A DNA stretch of 49,165 nt from CAITSH01 sp945892985 (GCA_945892985.1 CAMDDU010000031.1:1-49165); one strand, 5' to 3'. Counted from the stretch's first letter, positions 33,993-41,896 are shown. The notes: generated by a model not told the origin, from the sequence alone. Program-made: numbers and translations.

Positions 33993-35357
33993 ATGACTTT
34001 CGCAGCTCCCGTTTCAATCGCGGAACTCTCGGCCGGGCTTGCCGCCGGTGAGTTGCGTGTGGCCGATCTTATTGGTGATGTCAGCGCGCGTATTCAAGCG
34101 CTCAACCCGATCTATCGCGCCTTCTCCCATCTTGCCGCCGATGTCGACGCACAAGTCATGCAAAGGCAGGATGAGCTTCGAACAGGCCGCGTGCGCAGCG
34201 CATTGCACGGTATCGCGGTCAGCGTAAAAGGTAATATTCCGGTTGCAGGCCTGCCCTGGACAGAGGGTTCGGCCATCTACGCGGACAGGGTGGCGACGCA
34301 GGACGCGGGCATTGTTGCGCGGGTGCGCGCGGCAGGCGGCGTGATGATGGGGGCGACGACGCTTTCGGAGCTGGCCATGTACGGTGTGGTCAATCCCTTC
34401 GAGCCGCTGGGACTCAATCCCTGGGACATTGCGCGCACCGCGGGCGGCTCATCCACCGGTGCGGGCGTTGCGGCTGCGCTGGGCATGGGGCAATTGCATA
34501 TTGGCACCGACAGCGGCGGCTCTATCCGCAATCCGGCCTGCCATTGCGGTGTCGTTGGCTTCATGCCGCGCATCGGTGCGCTGACACTCGAGGGAAAACC
34601 CAACCATGCACCCAGTCTGTCAACGGTCGGGCTGATTGCGCGCAGTGTCGCCGACGTCAGCCTCGCCTTCGGCGTGCTTGCCCCTGCCGCACCGCCGCGC
34701 GGTCTCGAGCGCGGCCCGCGCCTGCTGGTGCTGCGACAGCTCATTGACGCGATGTGTGATGTGGAAACGCAGGTGCTTTTTGACGCTGCTTTGGGGCGGC
34801 TCGTATCTGCGGGTTTCACCTGCATCGATGTTGATATCCCCTTCTGGCTGGAGGGCGAGCGCGCCGCCGGCGTGGTATCGCTGGCAGAGTCCGGTGCCGC
34901 ACTGGCACGCATGGACCTGGGGCGCGCCAGTGCGGGCATACGCGCGCGTTGCGTCGCGGCGGCCAGGCTATCAACCGGGGAGGTCGCGGCGGCGCGCGCC
35001 ACCGCTGCGTTGTTGCGACGCGATGTCACAGCGGCATTGCGTTACCTCGGGGCGGACGCCATCGTTACGCCGACCTGGCCGTTTGCCGCGCCACGCATCG
35101 ACGAGGCGACCGTGACGGTGCGGGGAATGAGTGTGCCGGTGGACCCGCACCGCAATTGTTTCGTGCGCACGGCCAACGCGATTGACGCATGCGCGATCAC
35201 CTTGCCTATGGGTTTGTATCCGGACAGCGGTGTGCCGGCCGGCTTACATTTAATGGCGGATGGCGGCAGTGAGTTGCGCCTGCTTGCGGTGGCCGCGCTC
35301 GCCGAGGCAGTCATGCCGGCCTTGTCGCCGGCGCCGCCCTTGCGCAGCGGGAATTAG
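33993..35357 (+). CDS. Amidase-signature family hydrolase
   Basis: This 454-residue enzyme has the Ser-cisSer-Lys triad of the amidase signature family: Lys79 in SVKGN, the cis-Ser in GGSSTG (about 153/154) and the nucleophile Ser177 in GTDSGGSIRNPA. It hydrolyses an amide or ureide bond in the cytoplasm. AtzE- and AtzF-type biuret and allophanate hydrolases belong to this family, and a ring-opening amidohydrolase lies 9 kb downstream, so ureide breakdown is a fair hypothesis. ATG 33993 (MTFAAPVSIAEL) is preferred to the longer frame. The last 118 bp and the following spacer are duplicated at 41897-42125. Confidence 0.92.
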   Translation: MTFAAPVSIAELSAGLAAGELRVADLIGDVSARIQALNPIYRAFSHLAADVDAQVMQRQDELRTGRVRSALHGIAVSVKGNIPVAGLPWTEGSAIYADRVATQDAGIVARVRAAGGVMMGATTLSELAMYGVVNPFEPLGLNPWDIARTAGGSSTGAGVAAALGMGQLHIGTDSGGSIRNPACHCGVVGFMPRIGALTLEGKPNHAPSLSTVGLIARSVADVSLAFGVLAPAAPPRGLERGPRLLVLRQLIDAMCDVETQVLFDAALGRLVSAGFTCIDVDIPFWLEGERAAGVVSLAESGAALARMDLGRASAGIRARCVAAARLSTGEVAAARATAALLRRDVTAALRYLGADAIVTPTWPFAAPRIDEATVTVRGMSVPVDPHRNCFVRTANAIDACAITLPMGLYPDSGVPAGLHLMADGGSELRLLAVAALAEAVMPALSPAPPLRSGN

Positions 35358-35466
35358 CATCACGCCCGAAGTCGGGGCATCGTGTGGTAATGCTTGTCGC
35401 TGCTTCTGTGCCCGGATAAGCTTTGACCATGGCAGTGCATGTTGTCATTGCATAGTATGAATGCGA
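35240..35466. repeat. Left copy of a ~228-bp direct repeat
   Basis: This copy covers the last 118 bp of the amidase gene and about 109 bp of spacer, ending ATGAATGCGA. It matches 41897-42125 in the same orientation with scattered substitutions and a few indels. The two copies flank about 6.4 kb that hold the pyr-like operon and the toxin-antitoxin pair. Confidence 0.9.
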
Positions 35467-35517
35467 CGATACCCTCGGACGCGGTTTGTCTTACCGGTTT
35501 TTGGCCGGCGATGACTT
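35463..35517 (-). pseudogene. 55-bp fragment of the ornithine-cyclodeaminase-family gene
   Basis: This stretch aligns without gaps to 43310-43364 with about seven mismatches. Read on the minus strand it encodes VIAGQKPVRQTASEGIVAFI, against VISGQKPGRQAASERIVALI in the intact gene. It is joined directly to the end of the amidase spacer, whereas at the right-hand locus the Bug gene lies between these two sequences. Confidence 0.8.
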
Positions 35518-35543
35518 TCCCGACGGGAATGCACGCTCTTGGG

Positions 35544-35875
35544 TCAAAAATTCGTGATGTGGTGTTCGTATTCATTGGCCACTTCGCCGGCCAGTGCCAG
35601 TCGCGTGGCCGGGTCGGCCTGCAGGCCGCGCAGTATTTTGGCGTTGAACGCCTCGAACGTCTTTTTTTTCATTGGCGAAATCGGACGTCACGCCCTCGTC
35701 CTCGTAGCGCCGGACCTAGGCCTGAGCCGCGATGCCGATCACGAAGTACAGCGCGGCGTTGGGCGCGTTTTCCTGCATGAGTTCAAAGGCGCGTCGGAAC
35801 AGGATCTTGAAAGAATCGGTTCTGGATTCCGGATTCGGATTGCGCAAACTGACGGCTGACTTTTTCGAAAGACAT
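35544..35875 (-). pseudogene. Broken small gene with amber codon and frameshift
   Basis: Joining minus-strand frames gives a protein-like sequence: FKILFRRAFELMQENAPNAA, LYFVIGIAAQA, a TAG stop, VRRYEDEGVTSDFA, then after a frame change at an A8 run KKKTFEAFNAKILRGLQADP and ending EYEHHITNF. The frame near the possible start (ATG 35875) also shifts. The even quality on both sides of the TAG and of the A-run suggests a recently inactivated gene. I do not recognise the family. It lies just downstream of the pyrE-like gene in the same direction and may once have ended that operon. Confidence 0.55.
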
Positions 35876-35894
35876 AAAACGACCTCACGGAGTT

Positions 35895-36593
35895 TCAGGG
35901 GGAGGGGACAGACTGCGCCGAAGCGCCGCCATGCGAGGCGGACCAGGCGGACGGATCCTTGAGGAAATCCCCGAGCTTGTCCAGTGCCTGCGGCGAAACG
36001 CCGTGCCCCCCTTCGGCGGCGGCGCGGTGCACGTCCTGCCAGCTGGCAAGCGCATGCACCCGTACGCCCAGCGGTGCCAGCAGCGGCCGCGTCGGGAAGG
36101 TCCGGTAGTCGAACACCACAAAGATGTCGCGCACCGACTGGCCGGCGGCGGCCAGTGCCTTGCAAAAGCGCACCTTGGAATGCCCGGCCGCCATCATGTC
36201 GTCCACCAGCAGGGTGCGGCCTCCCGCGATGACGGCGCCTTCCACCTGCGAGGCGTTGCCCAGGCCGGCCGCGCGCTTGCGCACGTACTGCAGCGGCAGC
36301 GACAGGCTCTCGGCGATCCACGCGGCCAGGGCTATGCCGCTGGCTTCGCCGCCGGTGACCGAGTCCAGGCCGTCGAGGGCCCCCTGTTCGCGCAACAGCA
36401 CCAGGGCGCGTTGCACCAGGTCGCGGCGCAGCGCCGGGTAGGCAATCAGCCGCCGGCAGTCCATGTAGACCGGGCTCGCCCAGCCCGAGGGCAGGCGGTA
36501 GGGCTCCCGGGTACAGAAGCTCACGCAGCCCGCATCGAGCAGGGCGTGGGCGACGGCAAGGGTGTTTCCGGTCTTGGCGGCTGGCGTTGTCAT
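35895..36593 (-). CDS. pyrE: Orotate phosphoribosyltransferase-like protein
   Basis: This 232-residue protein has the OPRT-type phosphoribosyltransferase fold: substrate hood block SGWASPVYMDCRRL, TGGEASGIALAAW, the QYVRKRAAGLG loop and the PRPP-binding LLVDDMMAAGHSK. The enzyme joins orotate to PRPP to make OMP. The PRPP loop reads DDMMAAGHS rather than the common DDVxTxGxS, so this is a divergent member. It may differ from the housekeeping enzyme expected elsewhere in the genome. The start ATG 36593 places the first block at the normal distance. It follows the XRE regulator gene by 23 bp in the pyrK-pyrD-hydrolase-regulator-pyrE order. Confidence 0.85.
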   Translation of the reverse strand: MTTPAAKTGNTLAVAHALLDAGCVSFCTREPYRLPSGWASPVYMDCRRLIAYPALRRDLVQRALVLLREQGALDGLDSVTGGEASGIALAAWIAESLSLPLQYVRKRAAGLGNASQVEGAVIAGGRTLLVDDMMAAGHSKVRFCKALAAAGQSVRDIFVVFDYRTFPTRPLLAPLGVRVHALASWQDVHRAAAEGGHGVSPQALDKLGDFLKDPSAWSASHGGASAQSVPSP

Positions 36594-36616
36594 GGCGGTT
36601 TGTCGGTTCTTCGGGT

Positions 36617-37576
36617 TCAGGTTATGCGGGCCAGCAGCTTGCGCAGGCGTTCGGCGCCGGCACGGCCCTTTTGGGCGCCGGCCCATAGCCGGGCGACCAT
36701 GGCCTCGTACAGCTGCACGGCTTCGCCCGATGCGGTGAAGGTCGCGATGCCGTTGCGCACGTTGGGCAGTTCGCCGAAGCGGAACGGGCTCACGGTGAGC
36801 ACCGAGCGCGAGCCGCTGGTGGCGATCTGGAAGGTCGAGGCCGGCATGGTGTCGTCCACCAGGCCGATCTGCACGTTCATAGGCTCGCTGGCCATGAGGG
36901 TCGCGATGTTCTCCACCTCGCGTCGCGCGGCGAGCACGCGTTCGGCGCGCACGGCGGCGGGCAGGTCCAGGCGACCCACCAGCCCGGTGTGCACAAAACG
37001 CTCGAGCTCGCGCAGCCCGATCAGGCTCACGATGTGCGGTTGGCGCCTGGCGAAGAACTGCTTGCGCTCCTGCAGGATGTCCATCATCTGGTCCACCTCG
37101 GGCTGGCGCAGCGCGTCCTGCGGGCGCGAGGTGGTTTCCACCAGCATCTGGCGCAGGTAGCGCGGGTAGTCCTCCGATGTGAGCAGCAGCGAGATCGGTT
37201 CGAAATGCGCGACGATGCGGTCCGCCGTCTGCTCCACCTGGCGCATGCGCTCGAGCAGGCCCAGCGCCGTGGAGTAGTACTCCACCTCCACGCCGAGCAG
37301 CGAGGCCAGCGAGGTGCCCAGCACCTGCGCAAGACGCGCCAGCGTCTCGATCTTCACGATGCCGCCGCGCTCCATGCGGTAGACCACCACGCGCGACACG
37401 CCCAACTGCGCGGCCACGTCCTCGGCCTGGAGCGAAGCGCCGATGCGGTAGGCGCGCAGGCGTTCTCCGAGCGCCAGGTAGTCTATGGCGGGGGCAAGGG
37501 GCGGGGCAGGGGGGACGTCGGTCGGCATGGCTTGCGTGGCATCTGGTGAGGCCAGGGAAAGTATAGCTTCGTTCAT
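36617..37576 (-). CDS. XRE-family (Cro/CI-type helix-turn-helix) transcriptional regulator
   Basis: This 319-residue regulator has an N-terminal helix-turn-helix at about residues 35-90 (LGERLRAYRIGASLQAEDVA, SRVVVYRMERGG). A C-terminal domain of about 210 residues that I do not recognise may sense an effector. ATG 37576 overlaps the stop of the M20 hydrolase gene (ATGA), so it is translationally coupled. The huge open frame that extends to 38761 is a shadow over the hydrolase gene. Being inside the pyr-like operon it most likely controls that operon, perhaps through the GTATC inverted repeats before pyrK. Direction of control is unknown. Confidence 0.88.
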   Translation of the reverse strand: MNEAILSLASPDATQAMPTDVPPAPPLAPAIDYLALGERLRAYRIGASLQAEDVAAQLGVSRVVVYRMERGGIVKIETLARLAQVLGTSLASLLGVEVEYYSTALGLLERMRQVEQTADRIVAHFEPISLLLTSEDYPRYLRQMLVETTSRPQDALRQPEVDQMMDILQERKQFFARRQPHIVSLIGLRELERFVHTGLVGRLDLPAAVRAERVLAARREVENIATLMASEPMNVQIGLVDDTMPASTFQIATSGSRSVLTVSPFRFGELPNVRNGIATFTASGEAVQLYEAMVARLWAGAQKGRAGAERLRKLLARIT

Positions 37577-38823
37577 GCGAGGGCCTTTGCGGCCGCAGCG
37601 ATCACTGCCACGCCGGGCATGAAGTCGTCCAAATCCATCGCTTCGTTCGGGTTGTGCGAGCCGTTGGCGTTGCGGATGAACACCATGCCGCTCGGAATGC
37701 CGGCGTTGGCCAACACCGCCGCGTCGTGGCCGGCGCCGCTGGCGATCACGTCGAACGCCACGCCCTGTTGTGTGCAGGCTTGCGACAAGACACTGATCAC
37801 GTGGTTGTCCATGGTGGCGGGCGCCGACAGCAGGCGGCGGTCGAACTCGAAGCGCACGCCGCGTTCCTGGCCGATGGTGTCGCACTCGGCCTGCATCAGT
37901 GCGTGGAAAGCTTCCAGCGTGTCCTGGCTGCGGCTGCGCGCCTCGAAGCTGAAGTCCACCGTGCCGGGGATGCGCGAGATCGAATGTTCGGCCGCGTCGG
38001 TGCCCACGATGCCCGTGGTCACCACCAGGTCCATGCCGCGCTCCAGCATGGCGCGCCAGTGTTCGTCCAGCCGCATGATCAGGTCGGCCACGGCAAACAT
38101 CGCGTCGCGCCGCAGCCAGCGCGGCACGGCGCCCGAGTGCCCGGCCTCGCCGATGCAGCGCACGCGGTTGTGGCGCACGTTGCCGCGAATGCCCGAGACC
38201 ACGGCCAGTGGCAAGTGGCGCGCCACCATCACCGGGCCCTGCTCGATGTGCAGCTCCAGGTAGGCAGCCACGAGGGCTTTGTCGATTAGCGGGCGGCCGG
38301 ACGTGACGGCCAGCGTGTCGGCGCCCGCCTGCGCCATGTAATCGCCGAGCGTCTGGTCGCCGCTGCGGTGACGCAGTTGCAGGTCGTTCGCGGACAGCAG
38401 GCCGAAAGCCGCAGCCGAGCCCATGTAGGCCTTGCCGAACCAGGCACTTTCCTCGCCGCGAAAGGCGATGACACATAGGGCGATGCAGGTGCCCGCCTGC
38501 TGGTGCGCCACCAGGCATAGCAGCCCGGCAACGATGCCCGCGAGCCCGTCGAAGTTGCCGCCCCGGGGCACCGAATCCAGGTGCGAGCCGGTCCACACGG
38601 CACGTGCGTCGGGCGCCAGCGAAGGCTGCCGGAACAGCAGGTTGGCGGCCGCATCGGCGCTCACCACCAGGCCGTGTGATTCGGCAAACCTGCGCAGGTA
38701 CGCCGCCGTCGCGGTCTCGCCGGGGCCGTAGCTTGCACGCGTGACGCCCACGCCGTCCCACGACAACACGCGGATGTCTTCAAAAATCTTCTCGGCCACC
38801 GGCTTTAGTGCGTGCAGGTCCAT
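37573..38823 (-). CDS. M20-family Zn-dependent amidohydrolase (N-carbamoyl amino acid/allantoate type)
   Basis: This 416-residue enzyme has the dinuclear metal sites of the family: His and Asp in TGSHLDSVPRGGNFDG, the Glu pair in FRGEESAWFG, His in LELHIEQGP and the late ASGAGHDAAV. Family members cleave N-carbamoyl amino acids, ureidoglycolate-type compounds or beta-ureidopropionate, releasing ammonia and CO2. Between dihydroorotate dehydrogenase and pyrE-like genes, a ureidosuccinase role (N-carbamoyl-aspartate to aspartate) is an attractive hypothesis. ATG 38823 is chosen over TTG 38841, which would overlap pyrD. Its stop overlaps the regulator start by 4 bp. Exact substrate unproven. Confidence 0.9.
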   Translation of the reverse strand: MDLHALKPVAEKIFEDIRVLSWDGVGVTRASYGPGETATAAYLRRFAESHGLVVSADAAANLLFRQPSLAPDARAVWTGSHLDSVPRGGNFDGLAGIVAGLLCLVAHQQAGTCIALCVIAFRGEESAWFGKAYMGSAAAFGLLSANDLQLRHRSGDQTLGDYMAQAGADTLAVTSGRPLIDKALVAAYLELHIEQGPVMVARHLPLAVVSGIRGNVRHNRVRCIGEAGHSGAVPRWLRRDAMFAVADLIMRLDEHWRAMLERGMDLVVTTGIVGTDAAEHSISRIPGTVDFSFEARSRSQDTLEAFHALMQAECDTIGQERGVRFEFDRRLLSAPATMDNHVISVLSQACTQQGVAFDVIASGAGHDAAVLANAGIPSGMVFIRNANGSHNPNEAMDLDDFMPGVAVIAAAAKALA

Positions 38824-38837
38824 GGGTGTGTGCCCGC

Positions 38838-39788
38838 TCAACCCGATTGTTGGGCGAAACGCAACCAGCGGTCGCTCAGTTGCGGGTCGATGCGCACGGC
38901 GCCGGTGAGTTCGGTGATGTGCTCGATACGGTTTTCAACACAGTAGGCGTCAAGGCCTTCGACGATGTGCGCCATCGCGCCCGGGTCGATGAACGAGGCG
39001 GTTCCCACCTGCACCGCCTGCGCCCCGGCAAGCATGAATTCGATGGCGTCTTCGGCACTGGCAATGCCGCCGCAGCCGATGACCGGGATGCGCACCGCGC
39101 GGTGGCACTGGTACACCATGCGCAGCGCAATCGGCTTGATGGCCGGCCCCGACAGGCCGCCCATCACATTGCCCAGCGTGGGCTTGCGCGTGCGGATGTC
39201 GATGGACATGCCCAGCACCGCGTTACCCATGACCACGGCGTCGGCACCCGCGTCTTCGCAGGCGCGCGCCACCGCGGCGATGTCCGACGAATTGGGTGTC
39301 AGCTTGGCCCACACCGGGTGTTGCGTGCGGCGACGGATCGCGCTCACCACCTCGTACGTGGTGTCGGGTGCCATCGCGAAAGCCATGCCGTCGGCTTCCA
39401 GGTTGGGGCAGGAGATGTTGGCCTCGATGGCGGCCACACAGGGCAGCGACACCTGGGCCACGGCTTCGGCGAACTCATCAACCGTGTCGGCCGAAATCGA
39501 TACCACCACCGGCGTGCCAAAGGCGGTGTAGGGCGGCAGGACTTCGCGCAGGTAGTGGTCCAGCCCCTTGCTCGGGATGCCGATGGAGTTGAGCATGCCG
39601 CCGCGCGTCTCGGCCACACGCGGTGTCGGGTTGCCGGCGCGGCTTTTCGGCGACACGCTCTTGATGACCAGTGCGCCCAAGCGCGCGAGGTCCAGCGCCT
39701 CGCGATATTCGATGGCAAAACAGCCCGAGGCCGGCATGATCGGGTTGCGCAGCGTGAGCTGCCCTAGGCGAACGGAGAGATCAGCCAA
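38838..39788 (-). CDS. pyrD: Dihydroorotate dehydrogenase catalytic subunit (class 1B-type)
   Basis: This 316-residue FMN TIM-barrel protein has SVRLGQLTLRNPIMPASG, the KSVSPKSRAGNPTPR loop, EANISCPN with the conserved Cys, and the phosphate-binding IPVIGCGGIAS block. No N-terminal membrane region is present, so it is the soluble class 1 type. The neighbouring PyrK-like subunit makes it 1B, which uses NAD. Most Betaproteobacteria use the membrane class 2 enzyme for biosynthesis, so this pair is unusual and could work in either direction between orotate and dihydroorotate. Its start overlaps the pyrK stop by 8 bp. Confidence 0.9.
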   Translation of the reverse strand: MADLSVRLGQLTLRNPIMPASGCFAIEYREALDLARLGALVIKSVSPKSRAGNPTPRVAETRGGMLNSIGIPSKGLDHYLREVLPPYTAFGTPVVVSISADTVDEFAEAVAQVSLPCVAAIEANISCPNLEADGMAFAMAPDTTYEVVSAIRRRTQHPVWAKLTPNSSDIAAVARACEDAGADAVVMGNAVLGMSIDIRTRKPTLGNVMGGLSGPAIKPIALRMVYQCHRAVRIPVIGCGGIASAEDAIEFMLAGAQAVQVGTASFIDPGAMAHIVEGLDAYCVENRIEHITELTGAVRIDPQLSDRWLRFAQQSG

Positions 39789-40620
39789 ATTCCACCTCCC
39801 CCACCACCTGGCGGATCGGGAACACCGGGCCTTCGCGGCACACGCGCAGAAATCGCTGGTCGCCGTCGCAGTCGAACAGGCGCACGCACGAAAGGCAGAC
39901 GCCCATGCCGCAGGCCATGCGCTGCTCCATCGCCACCTCGCCGTCGATGGCGGGGTGCTCGGCCAGCAGGCGCTGCAGCAGCATCAGCAGTCGGTGCGAG
40001 CCGCAGGTGTAGATGGCGTCGGGCGGGTCGGCGGCAATGACGCGCACCAGCAGCGCCTCGACGGCTTCGGGCGCCGAACTGCCGTCGCTGTCGTAGAGGC
40101 AGAACACGGCGGCTTTGATGCCGCGCAGGAACTCGCGCTGCATCATGTCGGCCGGGCTGCGCGCCGACATGACGGCTGTGATCGCAATGCCGGCGGCGGC
40201 CGCGTGGCGCACCAGCGGTGCCAGCGTGGCCAGGCCCACGCCGCGCACCACGAGTACGATGTGCCGGTAGTGCGGCTTGAGCGTGAAGGTGTTGCCCAGC
40301 GGTCCCACGATGTTCATCGCCGCGCCTTCGGCCAGCGTGGCCAGCGCCCGGGTGCCTTCGCCGGTCACGTTGTAGAGGAACTCCAACGTGCCTTCGGCGG
40401 GCCCCGTGCCGTACACGCTCATGGGCCGCAGCAGAAAGGGCTGGTGCTGGTCCGTGGTCGGGCACTTGAGCTGGTAGAACTGGCCGGGCCGGGTGGCCGG
40501 CGCGAGCGCTGCGTCGGATTCAAGCCGCAAATACCGGTAGCGCTCGTTGACCCAGCGGTGCTCTGTGACCCGGCAGGTGTGCGAGGCGACGGTCGGGCTG
40601 AAGCAGGGGGTGTCGGTCAT
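39781..40620 (-). CDS. pyrK: Dihydroorotate dehydrogenase electron-transfer subunit
   Basis: This 279-residue protein has an N-terminal FAD-binding barrel (LLRPMSVYG), a NAD-binding domain (YTCGSHRLLMLLQRLL) and the C-terminal [2Fe-2S] Cys motif CGMGVCLSC with a fourth Cys in LRVCREG. This is the PyrK pattern: electrons pass between FMN in PyrD and NAD through FAD and the cluster. It is slightly longer than typical PyrK. It is the first gene of the minus-strand operon, and the upstream 60 bp are AT-rich with GTATC inverted repeats. There is no obvious ribosome-binding site before ATG 40620. Confidence 0.9.
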   Translation of the reverse strand: MTDTPCFSPTVASHTCRVTEHRWVNERYRYLRLESDAALAPATRPGQFYQLKCPTTDQHQPFLLRPMSVYGTGPAEGTLEFLYNVTGEGTRALATLAEGAAMNIVGPLGNTFTLKPHYRHIVLVVRGVGLATLAPLVRHAAAAGIAITAVMSARSPADMMQREFLRGIKAAVFCLYDSDGSSAPEAVEALLVRVIAADPPDAIYTCGSHRLLMLLQRLLAEHPAIDGEVAMEQRMACGMGVCLSCVRLFDCDGDQRFLRVCREGPVFPIRQVVGEVEFG

Positions 40621-40638
40621 GTAAGGGTAGATAAATTC

Positions 40639-40683
40639 GTATCAAAATAGATACTGACTGGATAATAGTTTCCTTTTTGATAC
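40639..40683. promoter_or_regulatory. Operator-like GTATC inverted repeats before pyrK
   Basis: GTATC (40639-40643), a 6-bp gap and GATAC (40650-40654) form a perfect inverted repeat. A third half-site TTTTTGATAC (40674-40683) is the inverse of GTATCAAAAT at 40639-40648. They lie 19-63 bp before the pyrK start and could bind the operon's own XRE protein. Confidence 0.5.
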
Positions 40684-40714
40684 TGTGTCCAGCTATTTTT
40701 ATGCATGGGGCCTT

Positions 40715-40762
40715 GTCATCCCGGACTTCCTGTTTGTCCTGCCGGATCAATTCCGGGATGAC
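40715..40762. repeat. Short inverted repeat
   Basis: GTCATCCCGGA (40715-40725) and TCCGGGATGAC (40752-40762) are perfect inverted copies around 26 bp. It resembles a REP-like intergenic element but differs from the GTCATTGCGAG family. Confidence 0.65.
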
Positions 40763-40851
40763 AGAAAAGAGTCCGCGATGACACAGGCCAGCAACACAGA
40801 AGCTTCCGATTCATGGATACACCCGTGGATACCTTTTATTTTGGACAGAAA

Positions 40852-40882
40852 TAAAAAAGGCCTAGCGAGTTGCTAAGCCTTT
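40852..40882 (-). terminator. Rho-independent terminator, minus strand
   Basis: AAAGGCCTAGC (40856-40866) and GCTAAGCCTTT (40872-40882) pair with one G-T step. On the minus strand the stem is followed by a T-run. It would end the toxin-antitoxin transcript. Confidence 0.75.
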
Positions 40883-40981
40883 GATCTCTTGAGGCAGCGA
40901 AACCTCATAGACAGCCCACGTTATTGACGCAACCTCAACCCGCAAATGTGGCCGGCCTCTGAGCTTGTGCAATCCATCCCG

Positions 40982-41314
40982 TCATAGCAGGATCAGGAAA
41001 CCCGGCGCGCCTTCGCTGGCCAGTGTCGAAATGTGCGCGGCGTGCTTGCGCAACAAGGCCTCAATTTCGTCGGTTGAACAATTTCCCCTTCGAATCCAGA
41101 CAATGCGGGGCGCGATCGTCGCGATCTGACTGCGTTCCTGAAAATCCGAATCCTTGGTCACGATGGCCAGGCCGTGTTCCAGTGCATAGCGCCAAACCTG
41201 CTCATCCGGAGCGCTCTGCATTCCGGTATCGCACACATGCAGTGAACCGGGAAACACATCAGCCACGCGCGCGGCCAGTGCCGGCGCTAGATTTTGATCC
41301 AACAGGAGTTTCAC
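40982..41314 (-). CDS. DUF5615 PIN-like toxin
   Basis: This 110-residue protein opens MKLLLDQNLAPALAARVADV and contains VTKDSDF, the acidic residues typical of the PIN-like DUF5615 (Mut7-C-like) fold. Such proteins are predicted RNases in toxin-antitoxin pairs. The start overlaps the stop of the DUF433 gene (ATGA), giving the usual antitoxin-first order with coupling. A minus-strand terminator follows about 100 bp downstream. The pair lies inside the segment bounded by direct repeats and might help keep it. Toxicity is inferred from family. Confidence 0.9.
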   Translation of the reverse strand: MKLLLDQNLAPALAARVADVFPGSLHVCDTGMQSAPDEQVWRYALEHGLAIVTKDSDFQERSQIATIAPRIVWIRRGNCSTDEIEALLRKHAAHISTLASEGAPGFLILL

Positions 41315-41535
41315 GCGGGGAGCGTGAATTGCAGGCGTTCGCGGTCGGCTGCGTAGGCGAGACAGGCCTGAATGTCGGCGGTGGTTAGATCAGGGAAATC
41401 CCTGAGAATTTCCGCGCTGGTCATGCCGGACGCGAGATAGTCGAGCACCTCGTATACCGTGATGCGCATGCCGCGAATGCAGGGTTTGCCGCCGCGCTTC
41501 CCTGCTTCGATGGTGATGATGTCGCGATAGTTCAT
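41311..41535 (-). CDS. DUF433 antitoxin
   Basis: This 74-residue protein has the DUF433 pattern: KRGGKPCIRGMRITVYEVLD, a turn, then SAEILRDFPDLTTADIQACL, a winged-helix-like DNA-binding design. It should neutralise the downstream PIN-like toxin and repress the pair. ATG 41535 is chosen because GGAGG lies 5 nt upstream; the longer frame to 41601 has no such signal. It is the first gene of the two-gene unit. Confidence 0.92.
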   Translation of the reverse strand: MNYRDIITIEAGKRGGKPCIRGMRITVYEVLDYLASGMTSAEILRDFPDLTTADIQACLAYAADRERLQFTLPA

Positions 41536-41896
41536 GTGACCTCCACGCAGTCGCTGTGGCCGAATGTCGTTTTTATGCACAGTCACTGTATCACAGCCCA
41601 CGTTTCCCGAACCTGATAGGCGTGACAGTGGGCGGGGAAAAACAGGGGTTCACATCGTCCGAAAAACCATTGCTGGGGCGGGCCGGGAAATCTGGCTCGT
41701 GCTGCAACTCAAAAGCTCCTGGCGCGAGGGCACCACGCACATTCGGCCTCGACGGGTCGACGCAGCGATCAATAAACCCGATCGAGGGGGGATTTTTCAC
41801 AAAACATCGCGCAAATGGATCGCTGATCGCTTCTCGGTCTGGTGGTACAGACAGCGCTTGAAAAAAAGGCGGTTTGATTTCCTATACACTGCCGAT

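Larger units (their letters stand above)
40621..40981. other. 361-bp AT-rich intergenic region
   Basis: No gene is supported. It holds the presumed operator/promoter of the pyrK operon (40639-40683), a short inverted repeat (40715-40762) and a terminator read on the minus strand (40852-40882). Confidence 0.6.

Noticed and set aside
36617..38761. 714-codon minus-strand open frame
   Set aside because: Only the last 320 codons (from 37576) are the XRE regulator; the rest is an Arg/Ala/Gly-rich shadow of the M20 hydrolase gene in another frame.
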